A stretch of 64,000 bases of DNA from Paenibacillus sp. J2TS4 (lineage in GTDB: Bacteria > Bacillota > Bacilli > Paenibacillales > NBRC-103111): the NCBI RefSeq assembly GCF_018403245.1, contig NZ_BOSH01000001.1, forward strand, positions 899,777-963,776. The letters are read 5' to 3'. The notes under the pieces were generated by a model. It saw only the letters and a program-made list of their open reading frames with translations. It did not search any database and was not told where the DNA came from. The translations under genes were made by a program, and so were the position numbers. Positions 26,402-34,207 of the stretch are shown here, in pieces. How positions within the stretch are numbered: the first letter of the stretch is position 1; each line of letters opens with the position of its first letter.

Positions 26402-26961
26402 GGAGCCGCACTCCTTTCTGAAAATAAATCGGGATGTCCCCGGATAATCTCTTCCAATCGGGATAGAAACTTTAATTGAATTTCATAATGATCGTACATA
26501 TTTTGAAAGGATAGCTGGACAATTTCAGTAAAATCCTTATACGTCACCTTCTTCTTTTCACCAGCTTTCATAAGGGCATACTGCTCTTCAATCGTTCTGC
26601 GCTGCTCAGCCAATGCCTCCAAAATAGTTTCTCTCGGCAAGGCGTTCAGAAAAGTAACGGCTGTATAGGTTGTGGTCGGAAAGGTAACAGAGGACTGCCG
26701 CAAAGCCTCCTCCAGCATACGGATAAATTCCTCCCGTCCGCGATCGGTAATGCGATAAACCGCCTTGGTTCGGTGACCGGTCTGCTGCACGGCTTCGATT
26801 TCGACCAAGCCCTCTTTTTCCATTGTTTTGAACGCATGATAGATTGATCCCGGCAGGATGCCCGTCCACGTGTCGGTTTGGGATTGCTGCAAAATCTGCT
26901 GCATCTCATAGCCCGACATCGAATTTTTCGTTAATAAACCTAACACCATGAGCCGTGTCAT
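26398..26961 (-). CDS. PadR-family transcriptional regulator
   Basis: A 187-residue PadR protein of the Vir-AphA-like long type. The N-terminal winged helix reads MVLGLLTKNSMSGYEMQQIL, GSIYHAFKTMEKEGLVEIE, YRITDRGREEF, and the C-terminal part is the coiled helical dimerisation domain. A GGAGGTGA ribosome site precedes the ATG. PadR regulators usually repress the adjacent exporter until the drug binds. A near-perfect palindrome at 26991-27009 in its promoter region is the expected operator. Confidence 0.92.
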   Translation of the reverse strand: MTRLMVLGLLTKNSMSGYEMQQILQQSQTDTWTGILPGSIYHAFKTMEKEGLVEIEAVQQTGHRTKAVYRITDRGREEFIRMLEEALRQSSVTFPTTTYTAVTFLNALPRETILEALAEQRRTIEEQYALMKAGEKKKVTYKDFTEIVQLSFQNMYDHYEIQLKFLSRLEEIIRGHPDLFSERSAAP

Positions 26962-26990
26962 GCTTTCACCTCCGTTTTAATTCAAGATTG

Positions 26991-27010
26991 TATAGTCAAC
27001 GTTGAGTATC
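26991..27010. promoter_or_regulatory. Predicted PadR operator
   Basis: TATAGTCAACGTTGAGTATC contains the perfect core TCAACGTTGA and is a palindrome with one mismatch pair over about 18 bases. It lies 30 bases upstream of the PadR start. Binding is inferred from position. Confidence 0.6.
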
Positions 27011-27440
27011 GAATCTATTTTAGAATATCATGGCTGGATCTAAGTTGTAAAGACATTATTCCCAAATTATGAGAAATGTTTTTTCCTATACAGGAAGTTG
27101 ATTTAGGCTCGACCTTGAAATCAGTGCTTGCCTTCCTATACAGCTAAACTAACTGGATTTTATGTCTGTAAATAATCCAGATCAGACGATTTTTGCAATT
27201 TAACTGGAAATCTTACAGCTAATTCGAGCCAAATCTAGCCAATCCATCTGTATCCTCAATTCTAACGGTAGGTTTTCCATTTAGTCTGGCTATTTAGCGA
27301 ACAAAGTACGAACTAACTGTAGAAATTACATTAAACAAGGACCATCTGCCAAAGATACCCGTCAAAGGTATGGACTGTTATGATTTTGAGACTTTATTTA
27401 ATTTTAATTTGCACAAATTATTTCTTTATAGAGTAAAATG
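27011..27440. other. AT-rich intergenic region, no gene seen
   Basis: About 430 bases between the PadR operator and the hydrolase promoter. I see only weak hairpins, such as CTGGATT/AATCCAG near 27153-27181, and no convincing reading frame, RNA gene or terminator. Confidence 0.4.
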
Positions 27441-27460
27441 CATTACTGTATAAAGTAATG
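27441..27460. promoter_or_regulatory. Palindromic operator candidate before the hydrolase/HTH-F1 operon
   Basis: CATTACTGTATAAAGTAATG carries perfect 7-base arms (CATTACT/AGTAATG). It ends 27 bases before the hydrolase start, with TTGCAC and TAAAAT boxes just upstream, so it would overlap the transcription start. A plausible binder is the HTH protein encoded second in the operon. Confidence 0.5.
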
Positions 27461-27487
27461 ATGTGAAGTGAGAGGGGAGTTTGGACA

Positions 27488-28759
27488 ATGAAATGGATTA
27501 TTGAGCCTGAAACAGCGCTGGTGGATCAAAAAGTCGATATTAGATTAACGGGAGTAGAACCTGGCCGGCATGTCACGATTCGTGCCAGAATGAACGAAAT
27601 GCCCGGAGCGGTCTATGAAGCAGAATCCTATGCCACATTCATAGCAGGGAGCAGCGGTGAAATTAGATTGGATCAAGAAGCGCCGATAGAAGGAACGTAC
27701 AGCGGTATCGCCCCGATGGGGTTATTCTGGTCTATGGAGGCTTCCAAGGTTCGTTATAATACAACCCGGAAACTGGATCAATTATTGTTTGAGCCCGCCT
27801 CGTCAGAAATTATATTAACGGCGGAGATAGACAAGAAGATAGTGATGGAATCCAGGCTGCGGAGACAGTACGTCTGTCCGAATGTGCAGCTTGAAGAAGT
27901 TAGAGATAACGGCATCATAGGCAAATACTTTTTCCAACCTGATCAGGCTCAGTCTCCGGGGATTATCGTTCTTGGAGGAGGGGAAGGCGGATTGGGTCCT
28001 GCCATGAATTATGCCGCGTTATTCGCTTCTTATGGTCTCCCTGCTCTGGCGCTGGCTTATTTCCGGTTCGAGCATCTTCCGGAGCGGCTCCAGGAAATCC
28101 CTCTCGAATATTTTTATTCAGCGATTCAGTGGCTGCGGCAAAGAGAAGAAATTCATCCGGATAAAATAGGTGTGTTTGGGCGTTCCAAAGGAGCGGAACT
28201 TTCCCTAATCTTGGGGGCGACTTATCCGGAGATCCGGGCAGTAGCGGCGTCCAGTCCAAGCTCAACCATGTGCATTGGCCATTTTGAACCGGCTGGTCAT
28301 AATGAATTTAATAAATATTCCTCCTGGTCCTATCAAGGATCGGCTCTGCCGTATGTAACATGGACTAATCAGCAATGCGAGGAAGCCCGAGGCTGTTTCA
28401 AGACGGCCACACGCATCGATTGTATTCACAGGGCTGCCTTGGAGCAATGTGACCGATTAGATGAAGTATCCATTCCAGTAGAAAATATAGCGGGTTCTCT
28501 CTTGATTATCACTTCCTCGGATGACCACTGGTGGCCAACTGAACTTTATGGCAATAGAATCGCGGATAGATTAAAGGATAAGGGATTCACCCATGCCTTC
28601 GAGCACCTTCATTATGAGGGTGCCGGCCATATGATACGTTACCCGTATATTCCGAGCACTCAGCTTACAATGAATGGGGGAACGGCATCTGCCAACGCCC
28701 AGGCCTCGGCTGACTCCTGGCAGCGGATCAAACAATTTTTTAAGGCTAGCCTGCAATAA
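27488..28759 (+). CDS. Acyl-CoA thioesterase / BAAT-family alpha/beta hydrolase
   Basis: A 423-residue protein with the two-domain layout of the acyl-CoA thioesterase/bile-acid-CoA:amino-acid acyltransferase family. Residues about 1-130 form the N-terminal beta-sandwich (ALVDQKVDIRLTGVEPG, SYSGIAPMGLFWSM-like block), and the rest is an alpha/beta hydrolase. The nucleophile elbow is GRSKGAE near residue 236, with Ser where bile-acid transferases have Cys, so hydrolysis is favoured. The Asp is in SSDDHWWP and the His in GAGHMIRYPY, completing the triad. GAGAGGGGA precedes the ATG. It is followed after 29 bases by the HTH/F1-beta-like gene, so the two are probably cotranscribed. Confidence 0.88.
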   Translation: MKWIIEPETALVDQKVDIRLTGVEPGRHVTIRARMNEMPGAVYEAESYATFIAGSSGEIRLDQEAPIEGTYSGIAPMGLFWSMEASKVRYNTTRKLDQLLFEPASSEIILTAEIDKKIVMESRLRRQYVCPNVQLEEVRDNGIIGKYFFQPDQAQSPGIIVLGGGEGGLGPAMNYAALFASYGLPALALAYFRFEHLPERLQEIPLEYFYSAIQWLRQREEIHPDKIGVFGRSKGAELSLILGATYPEIRAVAASSPSSTMCIGHFEPAGHNEFNKYSSWSYQGSALPYVTWTNQQCEEARGCFKTATRIDCIHRAALEQCDRLDEVSIPVENIAGSLLIITSSDDHWWPTELYGNRIADRLKDKGFTHAFEHLHYEGAGHMIRYPYIPSTQLTMNGGTASANAQASADSWQRIKQFFKASLQ

Positions 28760-28788
28760 AATATTATACGATTAGAGGGATGTAATCT

Positions 28789-29838
28789 ATGGATGATCTT
28801 CAGCTTAATGTTCCGCTTCTCCGTCGTCGGGTCCCCAACTTAACGGTAGCTGCTCGAGCGGCCGGCTTGCGCCCGGCGACGGTTTCCAACCTTTGTACGG
28901 GCAAAACCCCTGTCGGACGCGCAGAGGTACGGACTCTGGCCACACTGGCTTCTCTTGCGGGATGTACATTGGACGAATTAATCATTCGAGAGACCAATCG
29001 GGGAATGATCGAAACAGGTGTCAAGGTGCTGGACCTGCTGTCCCCCATAGTAAGAGGAGGAACGATCGGTCTGGTAGCCAGACCGGGAACCGGTCAGCTG
29101 GTGCTGCTGGCAGAGCTTTTCAACCGAGTGGGTAAACGGGATTATACAACGGTGTTCTGGATGCCTGGGGAGAAAAGCCCGGGGATTGATGAAGTGGCCG
29201 CTGAATCGGATGCCGTATGCTCTTCGCTTGACGAAGTGCTGAATAAGATTAGGCGATACAGGGAAGATCGCGACGTAGTGCTCGGGGCGGATCGATCCAT
29301 CGTCTTGTCCGGCGAGCTATTCCACTTACAGGATCAACTAAAGGAGGCGGGTGCCAGACCCGTGACGATTCTATTAGTGGATCACCGGGGGGAGGCCGTG
29401 GATGCAGAGGCGCCTTACGGGCCCTTGGACACTTTGATCAGATTCGATATGGAGCTGCCGACGAGAAAGCTCTACCCGGCGATTGATCCCATCGTTTCCA
29501 CATCTGTCATATTGGAAGGAGCTCAGCTGGAATCCTCCCATCTGACCATTCAGCAGCGATCGAGAAAGCTGCTCCGCCGTTATCGTGAACTAAGGCCTTT
29601 GCTGTCATCCGGGAGTGCCGGGAAAGTTTCCGAGGCAGATCAGGCATTATACGATCGCGGTGAAAGACTGGAAGCTTATCTTTCCCAGCCTTTTTATACT
29701 GCAGAGCCGTTCACGCAAAAGCAAGGCCAATGGTGCTCCCTTCAGGAAACACTGGAAGATGTAAGAGTTATTCTTGATGGAGGGGCCGACCATTTAAAGG
29801 TAGAAGAGCTTTACTTCATCGGTCGATTGCCTATATAA
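28789..29838 (+). CDS. Helix-turn-helix domain fused to a degenerate F1-ATPase beta-subunit-like domain
   Basis: A 349-residue protein. Residues about 8-66 form an XRE/Cro-like helix-turn-helix (LTVAARAAGLRPATVSNLCTGKT, LATLASLAGCTLDELI). Residues about 72-345 follow the ATP synthase beta subunit: METGVKVLDLL...GG-x-IGL (73-95), GE at 127-128 (cf. GERTREG), LLVD at 195-198 (Walker B), LYPAIDP (228-234, with the adenine-stacking Tyr), a QQRSRKLLRRYREL helix (255-268), LSQPFYTAEPFT (298-309) and ILDGGADHL (328-336). The P-loop is ruined: ARPGTGQLV replaces GGAGVGKTV, losing the Lys and Thr that hold phosphate, and the N-terminal beta barrel is replaced by the DNA-binding domain. It cannot be a working synthase subunit; a nucleotide-responsive regulator is the best inference. 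The true atp operon is not in this window. Confidence 0.85.
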   Translation: MDDLQLNVPLLRRRVPNLTVAARAAGLRPATVSNLCTGKTPVGRAEVRTLATLASLAGCTLDELIIRETNRGMIETGVKVLDLLSPIVRGGTIGLVARPGTGQLVLLAELFNRVGKRDYTTVFWMPGEKSPGIDEVAAESDAVCSSLDEVLNKIRRYREDRDVVLGADRSIVLSGELFHLQDQLKEAGARPVTILLVDHRGEAVDAEAPYGPLDTLIRFDMELPTRKLYPAIDPIVSTSVILEGAQLESSHLTIQQRSRKLLRRYRELRPLLSSGSAGKVSEADQALYDRGERLEAYLSQPFYTAEPFTQKQGQWCSLQETLEDVRVILDGGADHLKVEELYFIGRLPI

Positions 29839-29901
29839 GAAGAAATGGAATGATAAGTGGCCTAATAAACATCTAAAGGTTTCGACTGAACAGTTGCAAG
29901 A

Positions 29902-30082
29902 ACGTGCGATAGTGCAGGTCTTTGAGGGAAGTCTAGTTGAAATCGGCTAATGAAATGCAAATCTGCAGGTGAATTTAGCTATTTGGCTAATATTTCGATT
30001 TGGTGGCGATTGACATGCACTTTTGCATGTCTTCTCTTACATTTGCCGGATTCACGCGAATTGACGTGCACTTTTGCACGTC
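29902..30082. repeat. Array of about 20-nt hairpin repeats, locus 1
   Basis: Two perfect hairpins, GACATGCACTTTTGCATGTC (30012-30031) and GACGTGCACTTTTGCACGTC (30063-30082), are each followed by CTTCT. Two decayed relatives centre near 29910 and 29962. The TGC cores start at 29905, 29956, 30016 and 30067, so spacing is 51, 60 and 51. The same family recurs at 49404-49587. The remainder of 29839-30441 shows no gene. Confidence 0.7.
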
Positions 30083-30441
30083 TTCTTTGATTAGTCGATA
30101 TCGCTAATTACATGCTATAGCGTGCTTTGATGCGACGCCGCACGCGCTTTGAGGCTGATCGCGGTGTTTTTAAGAGACTCTCCCACAATCGTAGAGGCGA
30201 AGATGAATATTTATAGGTGCACTTCGCCGTTTTTTCAACACGCTCCTAAAGTTTCGCTGAAATCGGCAAAATCTGATATGATGAATGGGATAGCCTGGAC
30301 TCCAGTATTCTAGGCAGGGATTAGCGAGTTTTTCTTATAGCACCGCTAACAGACGGTATGTGTCTAATGTTTGTTCCGTATGGGAAGCTATAGCTCATAC
30401 TCTTATTCATACTTATTACCTTCACTGAAAGGATGTCCTAT

Positions 30442-31197
30442 ATGCAGTTTAGACCTTGTATTGATCTTCACGATGGAAAGGTGAAACAAATCGTTGGTTC
30501 CAGTCTGAATGATGGAAGCAGTGAATCGTTGGTAACTAATTTTGAAGCTGAAATGTCCGCGGCCGACTATGCCCGATTGTATGCCAAGGATGGTCTGGTT
30601 GGAGGCCATGTCATTAAGCTGGGCCCAGGCAATGAGGAGGCGGCCTTGTCCGCACTGCAAGCTTATCCTGGCGGATTGCAAATAGGCGGCGGAATCAACG
30701 CGGATAACGCGAAACAATATATCGAAGCAGGCGCTAGTCATGTCATTGTCACCTCTTATGTCTTTCAGAACGGGCAAATCGATTTTGAGCGATTGACCCA
30801 GCTTGTGAGCATAGTGGGTAAAGAAAGACTGGTTCTGGATTTAAGCTGCCGCAAACGGGAGGATACTTATTTTGTAGTAACGGATCGCTGGCAGAAATTT
30901 ACGTCTTATGAAATTACTAAGGAAAATTTGGACGAACTGTCCGCCTACTGCGCTGAATTTTTGATTCATGCCGTCGATGTAGAGGGGCTGTGTCGAGGAA
31001 TCGAAACGGACTTGGTGAAGAAGCTCGGTGCTTGGGTGACTATTCCAACGACTTATGCGGGCGGGGTCTCGCAGTTTGCGGACTTGGATTTGGTTAAGGA
31101 GCTCGGCCAGGGAAGGATTGATTTGACGATCGGCAGCGCGCTTGACATCTTTGGCGGCACGATTCCTTATCGGGACGTCGTACAATGGAAGGGTTAG
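30442..31197 (+). CDS. hisA: Phosphoribosylformimino-AICAR ribotide isomerase, eukaryotic-type HisA
   Basis: A 251-residue (beta/alpha)8 barrel. The opening FRPCIDLHDGKVKQIVG and later GLQIGGGINADNAKQYIEAGASHVIVTS and TYAGGVSQFADLDLVKELG match the fungal/plant HIS6-type HisA rather than the usual bacterial form. The N-terminal Asp in CIDLHDG and the central DVEGLCRGI (acidic catalytic position) are present. It should catalyse the Amadori isomerisation of ProFAR to PRFAR in histidine synthesis. ATG 30442 is chosen because AAAGGA lies 8 bases upstream; ATG 30433 sits within that site. No other his gene is in the window, so it is either a dispersed his gene or serves another pathway. Confidence 0.88.
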   Translation: MQFRPCIDLHDGKVKQIVGSSLNDGSSESLVTNFEAEMSAADYARLYAKDGLVGGHVIKLGPGNEEAALSALQAYPGGLQIGGGINADNAKQYIEAGASHVIVTSYVFQNGQIDFERLTQLVSIVGKERLVLDLSCRKREDTYFVVTDRWQKFTSYEITKENLDELSAYCAEFLIHAVDVEGLCRGIETDLVKKLGAWVTIPTTYAGGVSQFADLDLVKELGQGRIDLTIGSALDIFGGTIPYRDVVQWKG

Positions 31198-31209
31198 CCT
31201 GTTAGATAG

Positions 31210-31350
31210 ACTCATCGAGGTCGGGCAAGCACGGATTATAATGAAAGCTCTCAAGAAAGCTTAACGTTGGAGCAGATTGCCCATCGCTTAAGCTTTGCTC
31301 GTTTATGGATATCAAGAGCGCGTGGTATCCGCGCCAGGGATGACTTATGA
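31210..31350 (+). pseudogene. Remnant of an AraC-type DNA-binding domain
   Basis: Between two stops this frame reads DYNESSQESLTLEQIAHRLSF and then RLWISRARG. The SLTLEQIAHRLSF stretch matches the first helix-turn-helix of AraC proteins (cf. LTLEDIAKRLGFS); the second helix pair and all upstream domains are gone. It is too short to function and has no ribosome site. It most likely marks a deleted regulator gene between hisA and the MFS gene. Confidence 0.45.
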
Positions 31351-31365
31351 AGGGAATGGATCAGG

Positions 31366-32565
31366 ATGGCCCATCCGGGAGAAACCAGGCAATTTTTCAT
31401 CCTTAAAATGTTTAATTTTTTTATTTACGCGACGATTGCCATCTTATTTACCTTCCTTCCTCTTTACTTCAAGGAAATGGGCTTGGAGACGATACAAATA
31501 GGGATGATCATGGCCGGCGGGCCGTTCATATCCATTATTGCGAACCCGTTCTGGGGCTACTGGAGCGATCGATTGCAAAATATACGGCGAATTCTGGTGA
31601 TCATGCTGCTCGGCAACCTGATCGTTATCCAGGCTGTCTTTCATTGGAGCGGATCTGGCATTCTTGTGCCTGCGATGATTGTCTTCTTTTTCTTTCAGAG
31701 CCCTCTATTTTCTCAGAGCAACTCTCTCATACTGAATGCTATCGAAGGAACGAGCTACCGGTTTGGCGCTTTTCGGTTATGGGGCTCTTTGGGCTGGGCG
31801 GTATCCGCGGTTGCCGCCGGGTGGCTGCTTCAGGGCATTGGCCTCGATAGGCTGGGGCCGGTATACAGCCTTCTGCTTATCTGTTCTCTGGCCTTTACGT
31901 TCGGACTGCCCCGAGGGAATGCGACCGCCATCGGGCAGATTCCTAATAAAGGCTACAGAGCCCTCTTTGCAAATAAATATTTTATCGCCTTTTTGTTGTT
32001 AGGAGTGCTTATTTCGATTCCTAACTCAATCAATTCCACCTTTGTTTCGCTCTATATTGCAGAGCTGGGCGGGACGGAATCGATGATCGGCTGGTCGGCG
32101 TTTTTATCTGCCGCATTTGAAGCGCCCGTCTTTTTACTGTTGGACAGATATTTGAAAAGAAATCCGGTAACGATGATCGCCTGCTTGGTCCTGGTCTGCC
32201 TGTTGTTTGCGATCCGCTGGTTTCTAATGTCTGCCGTAACCGGGGCAGGTCAAATCGTGTTGACTCAAATTCTCCACTGCGTTTCCTTCGGCAGCTATTA
32301 TTACATCGGAACTCAATTGACGGCGCAGATGGTTCCGAGAGAACTCAGAGCGACCGGACAAGCAGCCTATGCTCTTACCTGGGCAGGAGTTTCCGGGATT
32401 GTGGCAGGAGTGGTCGGCGGGTGGCTGTTCTCGGCGGTCGGGCCAAGAACGATGTACGGTATCGGAGCAGGGATATCTCTATTAGGAATGATCGGCTTCG
32501 CTATCCTCTGGCGCCAGATGAGCAAAGGAGCGGGAAAGAATGTACACAAGCCGTTGTCGGCTTAG
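31366..32565 (+). CDS. MFS transporter (phenylpropionate-transporter-like subgroup)
   Basis: A 399-residue membrane protein with about 12 transmembrane segments. FLPLYFKEMGLETIQIGMIMAGGPFISIIANPFWGYWSDRLQNIRR contains the loop 2-3 signature (GYWSDRLQNIRR) of the major facilitator superfamily, and YRFGAFRLWGSLGWAV is typical of the MFS_1-like group that includes HcaT-type permeases and LacY-like proteins. The substrate is unknown. The ribosome site is weak (GGATCAGG before the ATG). It lies downstream of hisA and an AraC remnant, which may once have regulated it. Confidence 0.82.
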   Translation: MAHPGETRQFFILKMFNFFIYATIAILFTFLPLYFKEMGLETIQIGMIMAGGPFISIIANPFWGYWSDRLQNIRRILVIMLLGNLIVIQAVFHWSGSGILVPAMIVFFFFQSPLFSQSNSLILNAIEGTSYRFGAFRLWGSLGWAVSAVAAGWLLQGIGLDRLGPVYSLLLICSLAFTFGLPRGNATAIGQIPNKGYRALFANKYFIAFLLLGVLISIPNSINSTFVSLYIAELGGTESMIGWSAFLSAAFEAPVFLLLDRYLKRNPVTMIACLVLVCLLFAIRWFLMSAVTGAGQIVLTQILHCVSFGSYYYIGTQLTAQMVPRELRATGQAAYALTWAGVSGIVAGVVGGWLFSAVGPRTMYGIGAGISLLGMIGFAILWRQMSKGAGKNVHKPLSA

Positions 32566-32730
32566 GGGGCAGGCTGCGTCCGATGGTACGATTGTAGCCA
32601 ATATTATTCAAGAGAGATTTATCACCCGTGATGGAGAAAGAAAGAAGTCTCTGCCAATTTCCTTAAGCGAATCATTCGTCTCCTCCTCTTGATTTTACCG
32701 TCTACAAGTTAATCCCAAATTCCCTCGCAG

Positions 32731-32770
32731 ACCCTGTGTTGGCCCACCAATACAGGGTTATATGCTTTTT
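32731..32770 (+). terminator. Hairpin terminator after the MFS gene
   Basis: ACCCTGTGTTGG (32731-32742) pairs with CCAATACAGGGT (32747-32758) with one mismatch, followed by TTATATGCTTTTT. It lies about 165 bases past the stop. The stretch 32566-32730 shows nothing else. Confidence 0.6.
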
Positions 32771-32815
32771 CGGCCGGGCCTTTCCCATATTCCTTAACTA
32801 TATTTTAATAATGGA

Positions 32816-32844
32816 TTGACACCGTTCCCAACTATATATATTAT
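32816..32844 (+). promoter_or_regulatory. Sigma-A promoter of the second importer operon
   Basis: TTGACA (32816-32821), a 17-base spacer and TATTAT (32839-32844) give a consensus -35 and a 5-of-6 -10 box. Transcription would begin near 32851, leaving a leader of about 360 bases that holds a cre-like site and a direct repeat. Confidence 0.75.
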
Positions 32845-32883
32845 CTATATGTACCTGTAAATTATTTGTCTATATCTAATTGT

Positions 32884-32893
32884 AAAGCGCTTT
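32884..32893. promoter_or_regulatory. cre-like palindrome downstream of the promoter
   Basis: AAAGCGCTTT within TGTAAAGCGCTTTAAT is the core of a strong CcpA site. It sits about 35 bases after the predicted start of transcription, where CcpA acts as a roadblock. The outer TG/CA bases are shifted, so the match is imperfect. Confidence 0.5.
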
Positions 32894-32996
32894 AATTTGT
32901 TGTGTTGTGAAGAGGATCGACAGGGGAAGGGGTCACAGCTTTTCAGACGGCGGAAGCGGTCTGACATCTGGAAAATTAGCACAGGCCCTCAGCAAG

Positions 32997-33059
32997 ACAT
33001 CCATAGAAAATGGAGCAGGCACAGCAAGATGCCTAAACATCCATACAAAATGGAGCAGG
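32997..33059. repeat. Direct repeat, 23 bp twice with 40-bp period, in the importer leader
   Basis: ACATCCATAGAAAATGGAGC begins at 32997 and ACATCCATACAAAATGGAGC at 33037, each continuing AGG and differing by one base. Each holds the small dyad CCAT-N5-ATGG. Paired sites four helical turns apart suggest tandem binding of a regulator, but leader RNA structure is also possible. The short frames over this segment are not convincing genes. Confidence 0.6.
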
Positions 33060-33214
33060 TCCGCGAGGAAGATGTCAGCATTGGTTTGGATCGGAAGAAA
33101 GCAAGCGCGTGATGGAATTATCTCGGATACGCGGAGGTGAATCATTGACAGTCAGGCCATTTCCGTGACGCCGACCGAATCCAAAATGTAAATGATTAAG
33201 GGGAGACTGTTTGT

Positions 33215-34174
33215 ATGAAGGATACAGCCGTTCAAACTCAAAGAGCCGGACAACTTAAAACAGGACGGTGGAAAGGTTTAAAACGAAGGATGTGGCGGGA
33301 AAGATATATTTATTTTTTGCTGCTTCCGGGTGTTCTGTATTTCATTATTTACAAGTACGTGCCGATGGCGGGGCTGATTATCGCCTTTCAGGATTTCAAT
33401 CCTTTTACAAGCATCTGGTCTAATGATTGGATCGGCTTCAAAAACTTTATCCGGATCTTTGAAGATAAGGAAGTCGTTAATGTCGTATGGAACACGATTA
33501 ACATTTCTTTATTGCAGATCCTGATGGCTTTTCCCATCTCGATTGTTTTGGCGCTGATGCTGAATGAATTGCGCAATGAAACCTATAAGCGGATCGTTCA
33601 GTCCATGGTTTATTTGCCTCACTTTTTGTCCTGGGTTGTAGTGGTCGGTATTTTTGTAGTGTTCTTGCGCGGAGAAGGGTTGATCAATAAATTTCTTGTC
33701 GACACCTTGAATTGGAAGCAAATTCCTTTCTTGACGGACCCGGCATTATTCAAGCCCGTAATCATTGCCCAGATTATCTGGAAGGAATCGGGCTGGAGCA
33801 CGATTATATTTCTGGCGGCCTTGGCGGGAGTCAATCCACAGCTCTATGAAGCGGCTGTAATGGACGGAGCGAGCCGTTGGAGACAAATTTGGCACGTTAC
33901 CTTGCCGGCTATTCGCAGCGTCATCGTCATCCTGTTTATTTTGCGGTTGGGCAGCGTGATGGACACGGGCTTTGAGCAGATCTTCTTAATGTTGAACCCG
34001 TTCAATATGGAAACAGGCAATGTTCTCGACACCTATGTTTACTTCAAAGGGATTCAGCAAGGGGATGTAAGCTTCGCTACTGCAGTCGGCATGTTTAAAG
34101 GGCTGGTTGGATTAGTGCTGGTTATGGCGGCGAACCGGATCGCCAAGCGTTTCGGAGAAGACGGATTATATTAA
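33215..34174 (+). CDS. Sugar ABC transporter permease (LplB class), second system
   Basis: A 319-residue membrane protein with six predicted segments, N-terminal YFIIYKYVPMAGLIIAFQDF and EAA loop YEAAVMDGASRWRQIWHVTLP. It is the first gene of a second importer operon with a MalG-like permease 33 bases downstream and a binding protein after that. The ribosome site AAGGGGAGA precedes the ATG. As in the first system no ATPase is encoded. Transcription probably starts at the promoter near 32816. Confidence 0.92.
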   Translation: MKDTAVQTQRAGQLKTGRWKGLKRRMWRERYIYFLLLPGVLYFIIYKYVPMAGLIIAFQDFNPFTSIWSNDWIGFKNFIRIFEDKEVVNVVWNTINISLLQILMAFPISIVLALMLNELRNETYKRIVQSMVYLPHFLSWVVVVGIFVVFLRGEGLINKFLVDTLNWKQIPFLTDPALFKPVIIAQIIWKESGWSTIIFLAALAGVNPQLYEAAVMDGASRWRQIWHVTLPAIRSVIVILFILRLGSVMDTGFEQIFLMLNPFNMETGNVLDTYVYFKGIQQGDVSFATAVGMFKGLVGLVLVMAANRIAKRFGEDGLY

Positions 34175-34207
34175 GACATTAGGATAATTAAAAGGTGGCT
34201 TCAAGAG

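Noticed and set aside
28789..29838. Genuine ATP synthase beta subunit
   Set aside because: The N-terminal barrel is replaced by a helix-turn-helix, the P-loop Lys/Thr are missing, the length is 349 instead of about 470 residues, and no other atp gene is present.
29902..30082. Possible CRISPR array
   Set aside because: Repeats are palindromic and degenerate, only about four, with uneven spacing (51, 60, 51), and no cas gene is in the window.
32897..33140. Short frames of 71 and 77 codons upstream of the second importer
   Set aside because: They overlap the direct repeat in the leader, are extremely basic and lack family resemblance.
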